Assembly: GCF_003319185.1 (NCBI RefSeq)
Contig: NZ_QOHJ01000001.1
Coordinates: 620,001 to 684,000, forward strand
Source of the DNA: Blastococcus sp. TF02A-30
Lineage (GTDB): Bacteria > Actinomycetota > Actinomycetes > Mycobacteriales > Geodermatophilaceae
Reading direction: 5' to 3'
DNA: 64,000 nt
The notes below the pieces were generated by a model. That model was not told where the DNA came from and ran no database searches. It saw only the letters and a list, made by a program, of their open reading frames with translations. Of the stretch, positions 1 to 8,323 are shown piece after piece (within the stretch, counting starts at the first letter, position 1; every line of letters begins with the position of its first letter). Both the position numbers and the translations under genes were made by a program.

Positions 1-156
1 ACCGACCCTCGGCACGAGGAGGTTGACGGTGGGGCCGGCGGCGGCGACGGCGGCGGCGGTCCCGGTGAGCAGCACCCGGCGGACCGACGGCGTCACGTCC
101 GCGACCGCGGCGACGGTGAGGACGTCGACCGGGCGGAGGCCGTCAGGGGAGGTCAC
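1..156 (-). CDS. Siderophore-interacting / FAD-binding protein, N-terminal fragment
   Basis: Only the first 52 codons lie in the window; the gene runs off the left edge. From a GTG at 156 the peptide reads in one open frame and contains VTPSVRRVLLTG followed by NLLVPR. This fits the start of the siderophore-interacting protein family (FAD-binding_9), where a similar strand precedes the FAD-binding barrel and the phrase xxLLxPR. Such proteins reduce ferric siderophores with NAD(P)H and flavin in the cytoplasm. No neighbouring siderophore gene is visible because the rest lies outside. The call rests on a short stretch, so another ferredoxin-reductase-like flavoprotein is possible. Confidence 0.5.
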   Translation of the reverse strand, partial: MTSPDGLRPVDVLTVAAVADVTPSVRRVLLTGTAAAVAAAGPTVNLLVPRVG

Positions 157-466
157 GTCGCGCCAGGGTAGAGGGGCCCGGAACGGGGGCCGACCCGGCC
201 GTCCCCGGGGGAATGGGGTCGACCGGGCCGGCGCTCCGGAACGGGACCAGCTCACGCTCCGTGGTCGTCGGAGCGGCGCCAGCGGCGCGGATGCCGGGGG
301 ATCCCCGTTGATCACCACGCTACGTGACATCTCGGCGTGCGCCAGTGCCCGCACGGGTGAGACCGGTTCCCGAACGGGTGATCGAGGAGTTCCTGTTCCG
401 CATGTGTGCCGCCGACCCGGCGGGGGCAGGGCAGGGGCAGTTCCGATCCGACGACGGGAGCGCGCG
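157..466. other. Intergenic region between divergent genes
   Basis: About 310 bases separate the minus-strand flavoprotein start from the DUF2945 gene. The stretch should hold promoters for both. I see no strong -10/-35 pair, no terminator and no convincing small gene. A GGGAG ribosome binding site at 456-460 sits 6 bases before the ATG at 467 and supports that start over longer upstream readings. Confidence 0.5.
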
Positions 467-676
467 ATGGCCGACGACCTGCACAAGGGCGACCACGTCA
501 CCTGGAAGAGCCACGGGAGCACCACCGAAGGCACCGTCGAGCGGAAGATCACCTCGGACACGGAGGCCTCCGGTCGCACGGTGCGGGCCAGCGAGGACGA
601 CCCGCAGTACGAGGTGAAGAGCGACAAGAGCGGCCGCACCGCGGTGCACAAGCCCTCGGCGCTCGACAAGGACTGA
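467..676 (+). CDS. DUF2945 (HVA1/TUDOR-like) small protein
   Basis: A 69-residue basic and acidic protein with the DUF2945 pattern: an N-terminal KGDHVTWKSHG strand, a central TVERKITSD, the phrase DDPQYEVKSDKSG, and a C-terminal HKPSALDK. The family is called hypervirulence-associated TUDOR domain in databases, but its bacterial role is unknown. It is a compact beta barrel with no catalytic residues, common in actinobacteria and proteobacteria. The ATG at 467 has a GGGAG site upstream; a longer reading from position 23 is compositionally unlike a protein and was rejected. It probably shares a transcript with the DUF2795 gene 47 bases downstream. Family call firm, function unknown. Confidence 0.85.
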   Translation: MADDLHKGDHVTWKSHGSTTEGTVERKITSDTEASGRTVRASEDDPQYEVKSDKSGRTAVHKPSALDKD

Positions 677-723
677 CCGCACCGGGCCCCCGCGCGGGGG
701 CCCCGAACGCCTGAGGAGGCACC

Positions 724-1182
724 GTGACCGAGTCCGGAGGCGAGTTCGCCGGCACGTCCGCACGCAGCACCAAGCACAGCCCGCGGGTCGACGAGGAGCT
801 GGAGCACGAGATCCAGGGGATGCTCAAGGCCGAGCGCGCGACCCGCGCCGAGGAGTGGCGCGAGGTCGAACCCGTCGCCGAGGGCGAGCCGGACCTCACG
901 GCCGACCCGACCGGCACGCTCGTCGGCGGCGTGCCGGTCGGCATGACCGAGGACGCCGTCGTCGCCCGCGCGGAGATCGCCCGGTGGCTGAACCGGGCGT
1001 CCTTCCCCGGCAGCCGCGACCACCTGGTGGAGGAGGCGCGGGACAACCGCGCGCCGGAGGCCGTGGTCGCCGAGCTCGAGCGGCTGCCGGAGGGGGAGAC
1101 GTTCGAGCGGATCGGCGACGTCGCCCGCGCGCTGGGCTACCCGACCGAGACCGGCCCGGGGGCCGGCGCCAGCGACGTCTAG
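724..1182 (+). CDS. DUF2795 domain protein
   Basis: A 152-residue soluble protein. The C-terminal 70 residues (about 75-145) fit DUF2795: EIARWLNRASFPGSRDHL, then a helix ending in AELERLPEG, then a predicted helix with IGDVARALGY. DUF2795 is a small helical domain of unknown function, widespread in actinobacteria and often next to DUF2945 or stress genes, as here. The first half is charged and low-complexity. The GTG start has a strong GAGGAGG ribosome binding site at 713-719. The stop overlaps the stop of the convergent downstream gene: CTAG at 1179-1182 serves both. No function is assigned. Confidence 0.85.
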   Translation: MTESGGEFAGTSARSTKHSPRVDEELEHEIQGMLKAERATRAEEWREVEPVAEGEPDLTADPTGTLVGGVPVGMTEDAVVARAEIARWLNRASFPGSRDHLVEEARDNRAPEAVVAELERLPEGETFERIGDVARALGYPTETGPGAGASDV

Positions 1183-2069
1183 TCCTGCTCGGTAGCGGCT
1201 TCCCGGGCGTCCTCGCTGGCGATCTCCTCCGCCCCCCGGCGGCGGAACAGCTTGGACCCCGGGAAGCCCTTCACCACCTGCCGCAGGTCCTGCACCGTGT
1301 CCAGCAGGTCGTGCACGTCGGTGCCCACGTCCCCGAGGCCCTCCAGCACCGGCAGGATGTCCTCGTCGAGGTGGATCACCAGCTGCGGCATCCGGTCGAT
1401 CAGCGTCACGAGCGCTTCGACCTCCGCCGGCGAGAACGTCGCGGCGAGCCGCCGGACCGCCGGGCCCAGCGCGGTGAGCGCCGGCTCGTAGTCGTCCAGG
1501 ATCGTCGAGGTCCGCCCGACCAGCCCCTCGGTGGTCCCGAGAACCGCCCCCGCGCGCTCGGTCGTCCCGTCGACCTTGCCGATCGCCTCGTCGGCCTTGG
1601 CCTGGGTGCGGCCGACCGCTTCGATGGCGTCGTCGGCCTTGGCCTGGGTGCGGCCGACCGCTTCGATGGCGTCGTCGGCCTTGGCCTGGGTGCGGCCGAC
1701 GGCCTCGATGGCGTCGTCGGCCTTGGCCTGGGTGCGGCCGACGGCCTCGATGGCGTCGTCGGCCTTGGCCTGGGTGCGGCCGACCGCTTCGATGGCGTCG
1801 TCGGCCTTGGCCTGGGTCCGCCCGACCGCTTCGATGGCGTCGTCGGCCTTGGCCTGCGTGCCGGCGACGGCCCCGATGGCGGCGTCCGCGCGGTCGGCGA
1901 TCCCCTCGACGCGGTCCAGGACCGCCGCGATCCGGTCCACGAGCTGCTCGACGCGGCCGACGACGGAAGCCACCTGCGGGACCAGCGCGAGCGCGTCGCC
2001 CACGCCGTCGCGGAGACCCCCGACCGCGGCCAGGACGTCGGAGGGACCGGGAACCGAGGGCAGCCTCAT
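1179..2069 (-). CDS. Coiled-coil protein with 14-residue tandem repeats
   Basis: A 296-residue protein of unknown function. Residues about 65-165 hold six perfect copies of QAKADDAIEAVGRT plus a diverged seventh. Fourteen residues equal two heptads, so a long regular amphipathic coiled coil is expected. The flanks have the same Ala/Val heptad character. The C-terminal part, with ALVTLIDRMPQLV and HDLLDTVQDLRQVVKGFPGSKLFRRRG, resembles actinobacterial proteins often mislabelled as ribulose bisphosphate carboxylase; no Rubisco motif is present. I chose the ATG at 2069 because a TAGCGT -10 box ends 7 bases before it, implying a leaderless message; a GTG at 2078 would lie in that box. No signal peptide or membrane segment. 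Confidence 0.75.
   Translation of the reverse strand: MRLPSVPGPSDVLAAVGGLRDGVGDALALVPQVASVVGRVEQLVDRIAAVLDRVEGIADRADAAIGAVAGTQAKADDAIEAVGRTQAKADDAIEAVGRTQAKADDAIEAVGRTQAKADDAIEAVGRTQAKADDAIEAVGRTQAKADDAIEAVGRTQAKADEAIGKVDGTTERAGAVLGTTEGLVGRTSTILDDYEPALTALGPAVRRLAATFSPAEVEALVTLIDRMPQLVIHLDEDILPVLEGLGDVGTDVHDLLDTVQDLRQVVKGFPGSKLFRRRGAEEIASEDAREAATEQD
1579..1872 (-). repeat. 42-bp in-frame tandem repeat (7 units)
   Basis: Seven adjoining 42-base units encode the 14-residue repeat of the coiled-coil protein. Units starting at 1621, 1663, 1705, 1747, 1789 and 1831 encode the same peptide with few silent changes; the unit at 1579-1620 is diverged. Near-identity at the DNA level points to recent expansion or ongoing homogenisation. 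Because 42 is divisible by 3, the region is open in other frames too, which creates long false reading frames on the opposite strand. Confidence 0.95.
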
Positions 2070-2076
2070 CGTTCGC

Positions 2077-2082
2077 ACGCTA
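2077..2082 (-). promoter_or_regulatory. -10 box TAGCGT, leaderless start for the coiled-coil gene
   Basis: On the minus strand TAGCGT is followed by 7 bases and then the ATG at 2069. This is the spacing expected if transcription starts at the A of ATG. Confidence 0.6.
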
Positions 2083-2182
2083 CGGCGGGAGCGGACCGCT
2101 CACATGTCGGTGGCACACGATCAGGTTGCCCGGCGTGCGGACCGGCGCCCGCGCGTCGGCGGACCCTCCGCCCGTCCGGCCG

Positions 2183-2188
2183 TATCGT
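2183..2188 (+). promoter_or_regulatory. Possible -10 box TATCGT for the LCP-like gene
   Basis: TATCGT in the divergent spacer would place the transcript start near 2195, about 40 bases before the GTG at 2236. No clear -35 element is seen. Confidence 0.35.
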
Positions 2189-2235
2189 GGGGACCTCCGG
2201 CCGCGGCGCGCGGCGCAGGGACGACGAAGCAGAGG

Positions 2236-4110
2236 GTGTCGACACCGGTGGGGGATCAGCCGACGGGCGATGACGCGGGCAGCCGCGGCACGCCCGGCGG
2301 TCCCCGGCGCGGCGAGCGCAGCGCGGCCGAGCCGCTGACCGTCGAGCAGCTGCTCGCCCGGCAGGACGGCACCGTCGGCCGACGCCGCGCCGCCCGTCGC
2401 GGTGCCGAGCAGCCGTCGGCGCCCGCCGCGCCGCCGCCCGGCGTGCGCAACGGTCTGCCCCCCGTGCCCAGCGCGACCACCCCGCCGCCGGCCGCCCGGT
2501 CCGGGCTCCCGCCGGTGCCCGGCGGGGCGACCCGGCAGGGCGCACCACCACCCCCGCCGCCACCTCCGCCGCCGTCCACGCGGCGCAGCGGTCCCGTCCC
2601 GCCGCTCCCCGGCACGGTGCCCCCGCCCCCGCCGAACCGGCGGTCCGGGCGCACCGCGCCGCCGCGCGAGCCGCTCAGCCCCGGCCGCCGCCGGCTGGTG
2701 CGGGCCGCGGTCGCCCTGGCGGTCGTCGTCGGCGTCGTCCTGCTGTACCACCTGGGCCTCTACTTCTACGTCGACCAGAGAATCGGCCGGGTCGACGCGC
2801 TGGCCACCGACGGGCCGGAGGTCATCGCCGCCCAGCTGCAGGAGGCGTCGGACACCTACCTCGTCGTGGGCACCGGCGTGCCCGGTCAGGACGGCGTCGC
2901 CTCGGTCGCCACCCTGCTGGCCACGGTGTCGGGCGACGGCGACCGCGCGGTCCTGGTCGCCGTCCCGCCCACCGCGATGGTGGACACGCCGCAGTGCCGG
3001 GACGACGACGGCGCGCTGCGCGAGCCGAGTACCGAGGCGTTCGCCGACGCGCTGCTCGACGGCAGCCCCGCCTGCCTGGTGCGCGCGGTGCAGCAGCTCT
3101 CGGGTCTGCGCGTCGACCACTACCTCCAGGTCGACCTCGCCGACCTGCCCGGCATGGTGGACGCGCTCGGTGGCGTGGACGTCTGCATCATCCCGTCGGC
3201 GGCCGCGTCGGCCGCGGCGGCACCGCCGCCGGCCGGTGCGTCCACGCTCTCCGGCGACGCGGCGTCGGGCTACCTCGAACCGGGTGACTCCGGGGCCGAC
3301 GTGACCGGGACCGCCGTCGCCGAGCGTGCCCAGCGGCTGCTCACCTCCACGCTGCGCTCGGCGATGTCCACCGACGTGCTGCTCAACCCGCTCGCGCTGA
3401 CCCGGTTCCTGTCCGCGGCGTCGGACGCCCTGACCGTCGACGAGCAGACGACGCTGGGCAACCTGCGCTCCCTGGCCGGCTCGCTCGGCAACGTGTCCGG
3501 CGACGCGGTCCAGCGGGCCGCGCTGCCGGTGTCCCAGGTCGGCTACGTCCCGGCCGGCAGCGACCAGGCCTACGTGCTGCTGGACGGGGCCGGCACCCGG
3601 GCGCTCTTCGACGCGGTCATCGACGGCGCGCGGGTGCCCGAGGAGTTCCTCCTCCAGGAGGAGCCCGCCCCCGCTGCGCCCGACGCGGGCGAGGCCACCG
3701 GCGGGGACGTCGCGGCCGTGGAGCCGGCGGGCGGGCCGACGGTGGCCCCGCAGCAGGTCTTCCTCGACGTCCTCAACGGCACGGGGACGACGGGCCTGGC
3801 CGGCACGGTGGCCGACGAGCTGCGCGCCCAGGGCTTCGTCGTCGGGGCGGTGGGCAACGAGCAGGGCTCGGTCAGCGGATCGGTCGTGCGGTACGGGCCG
3901 GGTCTCGAAGGGCCGGCCGCCACGGTCGCGGCCGCGGTGCCGGGCGCGCAGCTGCAGCCCAGCGACGCGATCGGCGGGACGGTGCAGCTGGTGATCGGCC
4001 CCGGCTACTCCGGCGTCGTCCCGGTGACGCTGGTGGAGGAGGCGCCGCCGGCCGCGGAGACGACGACGGCCGCCCCGGAACCCGAGGCGGCCGCGGTCAG
4101 CTGCGGATAG
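2236..4110 (+). CDS. LCP-like membrane protein with LytR_C domain; active site degenerate
   Basis: A 624-residue type II membrane protein. A Pro-rich cytoplasmic tail (residues about 1-150, with LTVEQLLARQDG near the start and a polyproline run) leads into one transmembrane helix (about 153-177). Next comes an LCP-like extracellular domain (about 195-370) and a LytR_C domain (about 505-600, DVLNGTGTTGLAG). LCP enzymes attach wall polymers to peptidoglycan. Here the fold is recognisable from LSGLRVDHYLQVDLADLPGM and ALGGVDVCI, but the usual arginine motifs are gone: where family members have IPRD this protein has VPPT, and no DSR-type loop or KIN motif is visible. It may be a non-catalytic relative. 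Start is GTG 2236; GTG 2248 is an alternative. Confidence 0.75.
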   Translation: MSTPVGDQPTGDDAGSRGTPGGPRRGERSAAEPLTVEQLLARQDGTVGRRRAARRGAEQPSAPAAPPPGVRNGLPPVPSATTPPPAARSGLPPVPGGATRQGAPPPPPPPPPPSTRRSGPVPPLPGTVPPPPPNRRSGRTAPPREPLSPGRRRLVRAAVALAVVVGVVLLYHLGLYFYVDQRIGRVDALATDGPEVIAAQLQEASDTYLVVGTGVPGQDGVASVATLLATVSGDGDRAVLVAVPPTAMVDTPQCRDDDGALREPSTEAFADALLDGSPACLVRAVQQLSGLRVDHYLQVDLADLPGMVDALGGVDVCIIPSAAASAAAAPPPAGASTLSGDAASGYLEPGDSGADVTGTAVAERAQRLLTSTLRSAMSTDVLLNPLALTRFLSAASDALTVDEQTTLGNLRSLAGSLGNVSGDAVQRAALPVSQVGYVPAGSDQAYVLLDGAGTRALFDAVIDGARVPEEFLLQEEPAPAAPDAGEATGGDVAAVEPAGGPTVAPQQVFLDVLNGTGTTGLAGTVADELRAQGFVVGAVGNEQGSVSGSVVRYGPGLEGPAATVAAAVPGAQLQPSDAIGGTVQLVIGPGYSGVVPVTLVEEAPPAAETTTAAPEPEAAAVSCG

Positions 4111-4119
4111 GGCCCGCTG

Positions 4120-4899
4120 TCACCCGAAGCGACCCGAGATGTAGTCCTCGGTCGCCTTCTCGTCGGGGTTGCTGAAGATCTTCTCGGTCGGGTTGAACTC
4201 GATCAGCCGGCCCGGCTGCCCGACACCGTTGAGGTTGAAGAAGCCGGTGGACTCGCTCACCCGGGCGGCCTGCTGCATGTTGTGGGTGACGATCACGATC
4301 GTGAAGCGCTCCTTGAGCTCGGTCATCAGGTCCTCGATGGCCAGCGTGGAGATCGGGTCCAGGGCCGAGCACGGCTCGTCCATGAGCAGCACGTCGGGCT
4401 CGACCGCGATGGCGCGGGCGATGCACAGCCGCTGCTGCTGGCCGCCGGACAGCCCGGAGCCAGGCCGGTCGAGGCGGTCCTTGACCTCGTTCCAGAGGTT
4501 GGCGCCGCGCAGCGACTTCTCGACCAGGTCGTCGGCCTCGGACTTCTTCATCTTGTTGTTGTTGAGCCGGTTGCCGGCGATGACGTTGTCGTAGATGGAC
4601 ATCGTCGGGAACGGGTTCGGCCGCTGGAAGACCATGCCGATCTGCCGGCGGACGTTCACCGGGTCGACGTCGGCGGCGTAGAGGTCCTGGCCGTCCATGA
4701 CGACCTTGCCCTCGACACGGGCGCCGGGCAGCACCTCGTGCATCCGGTTGAGCGACCGGAGGAACGTCGACTTCCCGCAGCCGGAGGGGCCGATCAGCGC
4801 GGTGATGCTGCGCGGCTCGATGGAGACGTTGACGCCCTCCACGGCGAGGAAGTTGCCGTAGTAGATGTTGAGGTCGGAGACCTCGATGCGCTTGGCCAC
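4120..4899 (-). CDS. pstB: Phosphate ABC transporter ATP-binding protein PstB
   Basis: A 259-residue cytoplasmic ATPase that powers the PstSCAB high-affinity phosphate importer. Walker [10 protein letters not shown] lies at residues 37-45. The PstB hallmark [16 protein letters not shown] follows the Q-loop, the ABC signature is [14 protein letters not shown], Walker B is [13 protein letters not shown], and the switch His is in [12 protein letters not shown]. Length is normal for PstB. The GTG start at 4899 has GGAAGG about 7 bases upstream. It is the last gene of the minus-strand pstS-pstC-pstA-pstB cluster, 25 bases after pstA. It ends 9 bases from the stop of the convergent LCP-like gene, with no room for a separate terminator. 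Confidence 0.97.
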   Translation of the reverse strand: MAKRIEVSDLNIYYGNFLAVEGVNVSIEPRSITALIGPSGCGKSTFLRSLNRMHEVLPGARVEGKVVMDGQDLYAADVDPVNVRRQIGMVFQRPNPFPTMSIYDNVIAGNRLNNNKMKKSEADDLVEKSLRGANLWNEVKDRLDRPGSGLSGGQQQRLCIARAIAVEPDVLLMDEPCSALDPISTLAIEDLMTELKERFTIVIVTHNMQQAARVSESTGFFNLNGVGQPGRLIEFNPTEKIFSNPDEKATEDYISGRFG

Positions 4900-4924
4900 G
4901 TACGTGCCTTCCGTGTCGGTCCGG

Positions 4925-6004
4925 TCAGCGACCGGTCTTGGGGGCGAAGAAGCGGCTGATCAGGCGGGCGACGACGTTGAGCGCCATGACCAGGATGATG
5001 AGCAGGAGGGCTGCCGTCCAGGCGCGGTCGAGGTAGGCCTGCGTGTCCGTGCCCGGCTGGGTGAGCTGGTAGAAGGCGAACACCGGCAGCGTCGCCATGC
5101 GGCCGTCGAACGGGTTGAGGTTGGTCCCGGTGATCAGGCCGACGGTCACCAGCAGCGGCGCGGTCTCGCCGACGACGCGGGCGACGGCCAGCGTGACGCC
5201 GGTGCCGAGACCCGCGACGGCGGTGGGGAGCACGACCTTGACGACCGTCCGCCACTTCGGCACGCCCAGCGCGTACGAGGCCTCGCGCAGCTCGTTGGGC
5301 ACGAGCTTGAGCACCTCCTCGCAGGAGCGGACCACCACCGGGATCATCAGCACCGACAGTGCGACGGCGCCCATGACGCCGAGCCGCACCGAGTTGCCGA
5401 AGAACAGGGTGAAGAGGGCGAAGGCGAAGAGCCCGGCCACGATGGACGGGATGCCGGTCATGACGTCGACGAAGAAGGTGATCGCCTTCTTGAGCCGGCC
5501 GGTGGCGTACTCGACCAGGTAGATGGCGGTCATCAGGCCGATCGGCACGGAGATCACCGTCGCCAGCGCCGTGATGATCAGCGTGCCCAGGATCGCGTGG
5601 TAGGCGCCGCCGCCCTCGCCGACCACCCGGAACATCGACTGGTTGAAGAAGTCGCCGTCGAGCCGGGCCAGGCCCTTGTCGAGCACCGTGTAGACCAGCG
5701 ACACCAGCGGGATCATCGCGATCGCGAAGGCCGTGGTGACCAGCGCCGTGACCAGCCGGTCGGCCGCCTTGCGGCGACCCTCGACGGCTCGGCAGGCGAC
5801 GTAGAGGGCCAGCGTCCCCAGGACCACGCCGTAGACGACGGTGGAGGTGACGCTGAAGCCGGTGAGCGCCGAGAGCGCGGCACCGAGAGCGACGCCGGCC
5901 AGGTAGATGCCGGCCAGCACGGCGCGGGAGAGCCGCCGCTCGCCGTGGAGCGACCCGGCGTCGGGCGTCGGCGTCGGGAGCGCGGTCCGGGTGTCGGTGC
6001 TCAT
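4925..6004 (-). CDS. pstA: Phosphate ABC transporter permease PstA
   Basis: A 359-residue inner-membrane permease of the Pst phosphate importer. After an N-terminal soluble stretch it has two extra hydrophobic helices, then a core of about six transmembrane helices with the binding-protein-dependent transport domain. PstA features include [18 protein letters not shown] and the EAA-type coupling loop [26 protein letters not shown] near residue 105 is typical of the PstA outer loop. The ATG at 6004 overlaps the stop of pstC (ATGA), so the two permeases are translationally coupled. PstA pairs with PstC in the membrane and with a PstB dimer below. Confidence 0.96.
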   Translation of the reverse strand: MSTDTRTALPTPTPDAGSLHGERRLSRAVLAGIYLAGVALGAALSALTGFSVTSTVVYGVVLGTLALYVACRAVEGRRKAADRLVTALVTTAFAIAMIPLVSLVYTVLDKGLARLDGDFFNQSMFRVVGEGGGAYHAILGTLIITALATVISVPIGLMTAIYLVEYATGRLKKAITFFVDVMTGIPSIVAGLFAFALFTLFFGNSVRLGVMGAVALSVLMIPVVVRSCEEVLKLVPNELREASYALGVPKWRTVVKVVLPTAVAGLGTGVTLAVARVVGETAPLLVTVGLITGTNLNPFDGRMATLPVFAFYQLTQPGTDTQAYLDRAWTAALLLIILVMALNVVARLISRFFAPKTGR

Positions 6005-6948
6005 CAGTTCGCTCCGGAGAAGTCGGCGCGGCGGTTGACGATCCAGCGGGCGAGCATGTTGACCGCCAGCGTGATCACGAACAGCACCAGGCCGGTGGCG
6101 ATCAGGGTGTTGACCTCGAGGCCCGAGGCCTCGGCGAAGCTCAGCGCGATGTTCGACGCGATGGTCGAGGGGTTGGAGCTGCTGATCAGGTTCAGCGTGG
6201 CGCCGGCGCCGCCGGAGAGCACGATGGCGACGGCCATCGTCTCGCCCAGCGCGCGGCCCAGGCCGAGCATGGCGCCGGCGATGACCCCGGACCGGCCGTA
6301 GGGCAGCACCGCCATCTTGATCATCTCCCACCGGGTGGCGCCCAGGGCGAGGGCGGCCTCGCGGTGCAGCGCCGGCGCCTGGCTGAAGACCTCGCGGGAG
6401 ATGGCCGAGATGATCGGCAGGATCATGACGGCGAGCACGACGCCGACGGTGAGCATCGTGCGACCGCTGGTGGAGGCGGGGCCGGCGAACAGCGGGATCC
6501 AGCCGAGGTTGTCGGCCGCCCACTCGTGGAAGGGCACCAGGGTCGGCGCGAGGACGGCCACGCCCCAGAAGCCGTAGACGACGCTGGGGATGGCGGCCAG
6601 CAGGTCGATCACGTAACCCATGCCGGCGGCGATCCGCCGCGGCGCGTAGTAGGTGATGTACAGGGCGATGCCCACCGCCAGCGGTGTCGCGACCACCAGG
6701 GCGAGCACCGCACCCAGCAGCGTGCCGACGACCAGCGGCCAGACGTAGTGCCCGAAGCCCTCTCCGCCGGCGACGTCCTCCGAGGGCGCGGTGAGCGCCG
6801 GGACGGCCTCGCTGATGAGGAAGACGGCCACCCCGGCCAGGACGGCCAGGATGAAGATGCCGGAGCCCTTGGCGGTGCCGGCGAAGACGCGGTCGCCCGC
6901 GCGCCGCTTGGGCCGCGGGGGGCCGGGGGGTGCGGTGGTGGTGGTCAC
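6004..6948 (-). CDS. pstC: Phosphate ABC transporter permease PstC
   Basis: A 314-residue membrane permease, partner of PstA. It has six predicted transmembrane segments, with an early one at about residues 28-50 (IFILAVLAGVAVFLI). PstC landmarks are VIDLLAAIPSVVYGFWG, the coupling loop HREAALALGATRWEMIKMAVLP, and GRALGETMAVAIVLSG. The N-terminus is short and Pro/Lys/Arg-rich, as expected for a cytoplasmic start. The GTG at 6948 is used; an alternative start inside the tail cannot be ruled out. It lies 143 bases after pstS, and a long hairpin sits in that gap. Its stop overlaps the pstA start. Confidence 0.96.
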   Translation of the reverse strand: MTTTTAPPGPPRPKRRAGDRVFAGTAKGSGIFILAVLAGVAVFLISEAVPALTAPSEDVAGGEGFGHYVWPLVVGTLLGAVLALVVATPLAVGIALYITYYAPRRIAAGMGYVIDLLAAIPSVVYGFWGVAVLAPTLVPFHEWAADNLGWIPLFAGPASTSGRTMLTVGVVLAVMILPIISAISREVFSQAPALHREAALALGATRWEMIKMAVLPYGRSGVIAGAMLGLGRALGETMAVAIVLSGGAGATLNLISSSNPSTIASNIALSFAEASGLEVNTLIATGLVLFVITLAVNMLARWIVNRRADFSGAN

Positions 6949-7030
6949 CGGGAGCTCTTCTCCGTCGGGTCGGTGCGTCTCATCGTGCAGGAGGATCGTG
7001 GCCGGGGAGGGCCGGTGCCGTCACGCGCCA

Positions 7031-7070
7031 CGGCGGCCCGTGGTGTCCGGTCGGACACCACGGGCCGCCG
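7031..7070 (-). terminator. Long GC-rich hairpin between pstS and pstC
   Basis: A near-perfect inverted repeat of 19-base arms (7031-7049 and 7052-7070) with almost no loop. The minus-strand transcript from pstS would cross it before reaching pstC. It has no U-run afterwards. It could be a partial terminator or an mRNA-stabilising structure giving more PstS than permease, as REP-type structures do after other binding-protein genes. Confidence 0.7.
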
Positions 7071-7091
7071 CGCCGTGATCGGGCCTCGCGA

Positions 7092-8222
7092 TCAGCTGGC
7101 CGCCGTGATGGCGTCGACCGCGGACTGCGCCTGCTCGCGCAGCGAGTCCGAGATCGGGGCGCTGCCGGCGTTCTCGGCCGACGCCTGCTGCCCGTCCTCG
7201 CTGATCACGTACTCCATGAAGGCCTTGACGTTGTCAGCGGTCGCCTGCTCGTCGTACTCGACGCAGCCGATGTGGTAGCTGACCAGCACGATCGGGTACT
7301 CGCCCGAGCCCTCGGTGAGCCGGTTGACCTCGATGGCGAAGTCGTACTCGCCGCGGCCCTCGACGGCCGGGCTGTTCTCCACGACCGCCGCGGCGGCCTC
7401 GGGCGTGGGGGCGACGAACTCGTCACCGACCCCGATGTTGGCCACGCCCAGCTCGCCTGCCCGGCTGGCGTCGGCGTAGCCGATGGCGCCGGTGACCTGG
7501 CCGACCAGGTCGACCATGCCGGAGGTCTGGTTGGCGGCCTCGCCACCCTGCAGCGGCCACTCGCCGTCGGGCTCGCTGGTCCACACGTCGCCGGCGGCCT
7601 GGAACAGGTAGTCGGTGAAGTTCTCCGTGGTGCCCGAGTCGTCGGCGCGGTGCACGGCGGTGATCGCCTGGTCGGGCAGGGTGGCGTCCGGGTTGTCCGC
7701 GGCGATGGCCGGGTCGTTCCAGTTGGTGATGGCGCCGCTGAAGATGCCGGCCAGGGTCGCGGCCGACAGGTTCAGGTCCTCGACGCCCTCGAGGTTGTAG
7801 ACCACCGCGATCGGCGAGATGTAGTTGGGCAGCTCGAAGATCTCGCCACCCCCGCAGCGCTCCTGGGCGGCCGCGAGCTCCTCGTCGTCCAGCGCGGCGT
7901 CCGAGCCGGCGAAGTCGGTGGAACCGCCGGTGAAGGCGTCGCGACCCGCGCCGGAGCCCGAGGGGTCGTAGCTGAACTGCACGTCCGGGTAGTCGCCCTG
8001 GAAGCCCGCCTGCCAGGCCTCCATGGCGGCCTGCTGGGCGCTCGACCCGGCGCCGACGAGCTCACCGCTGAGCTGCGCGGTGTCCTCGCCGCCACCCCCG
8101 CTGCCGGAGTCGGACTCGTTGGACGCGCCGCAGGCGGCCAGCGCCAGGGAGCCGGAGAGCGCCATCGCCAGGGCGGTCGCGCGGGACTTGCTGCTGAGCT
8201 TCAACTCAGTGCCTCTCGACAT
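7092..8222 (-). CDS. pstS: Phosphate-binding lipoprotein PstS
   Basis: A 376-residue periplasmic-side phosphate receptor. A signal peptide ends in lipobox LALAAC with the lipidated Cys at residue 31, then a Ser/Gly/Asp-rich linker. Phosphate-site motifs of the family are present: GAGSSAQ near residue 57, YDPSGSGAGRDAF, FAGSDAAL, and HRADDSGTTENFTDYL. The C-terminal part has GAIGYADASRAG. The ATG at 8222 is chosen because it starts a proper signal peptide; a longer reading from 8363 would add an Arg-rich stretch across the promoter. It is the first gene of the pst cluster, with a TAGCGT -10 box and a PHO box upstream, so induction under phosphate starvation through RegX3 is expected. Confidence 0.96.
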   Translation of the reverse strand: MSRGTELKLSSKSRATALAMALSGSLALAACGASNESDSGSGGGGEDTAQLSGELVGAGSSAQQAAMEAWQAGFQGDYPDVQFSYDPSGSGAGRDAFTGGSTDFAGSDAALDDEELAAAQERCGGGEIFELPNYISPIAVVYNLEGVEDLNLSAATLAGIFSGAITNWNDPAIAADNPDATLPDQAITAVHRADDSGTTENFTDYLFQAAGDVWTSEPDGEWPLQGGEAANQTSGMVDLVGQVTGAIGYADASRAGELGVANIGVGDEFVAPTPEAAAAVVENSPAVEGRGEYDFAIEVNRLTEGSGEYPIVLVSYHIGCVEYDEQATADNVKAFMEYVISEDGQQASAENAGSAPISDSLREQAQSAVDAITAAS

Positions 8223-8268
8223 CGGCCCGGACCGTTTCCGGGCAGCGTTGTGTGACCTGCGAGAAGGC

Positions 8269-8274
8269 ACGCTA
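8269..8274 (-). promoter_or_regulatory. pstS -10 box TAGCGT
   Basis: TAGCGT on the minus strand would start transcription near 8262, giving a 40-base leader to pstS. The PHO box then sits at about -40 to -61, just upstream of the -35 region, the usual place for an OmpR-type activator. Confidence 0.6.
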
Positions 8275-8301
8275 GGGAGCCGAAGTGGCCGGTTTCCCGA
8301 G

Positions 8302-8323
8302 CACGGGTGAACGGCGGGTGAAC
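8302..8323 (-). promoter_or_regulatory. PHO box upstream of pstS (RegX3/PhoP-type operator)
   Basis: Two adjoining 11-base direct repeats, GTTCACCCGCC (8323-8313) and GTTCACCCGTG (8312-8302). They match the actinobacterial PHO-box half-site consensus (GTTCACC plus four bases). A third copy, GTTCACCTGCG at 8378-8368, lies exactly 55 bases (five 11-base steps) upstream, in the same helical register. The likely binder is RegX3, encoded at 39103-39789. Confidence 0.85.

Noticed and set aside
1179..2069. Ribulose bisphosphate carboxylase label often given to such proteins
   Set aside because: No Rubisco catalytic motif is present; the label comes from weak similarity of the C-terminal part.
855..2273. 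Long plus-strand frame over the coiled-coil gene
   Set aside because: It is open only because the 42-base repeat is divisible by 3 and GC-rich; its peptide is Gly/Leu repeat text without a family, and the minus-strand frame has leaderless promoter support.
4865..6301. Long plus-strand frame opposite pstA
   Set aside because: Asp/His/Gln-rich shadow of clear permease genes; typical for high-GC antisense frames.
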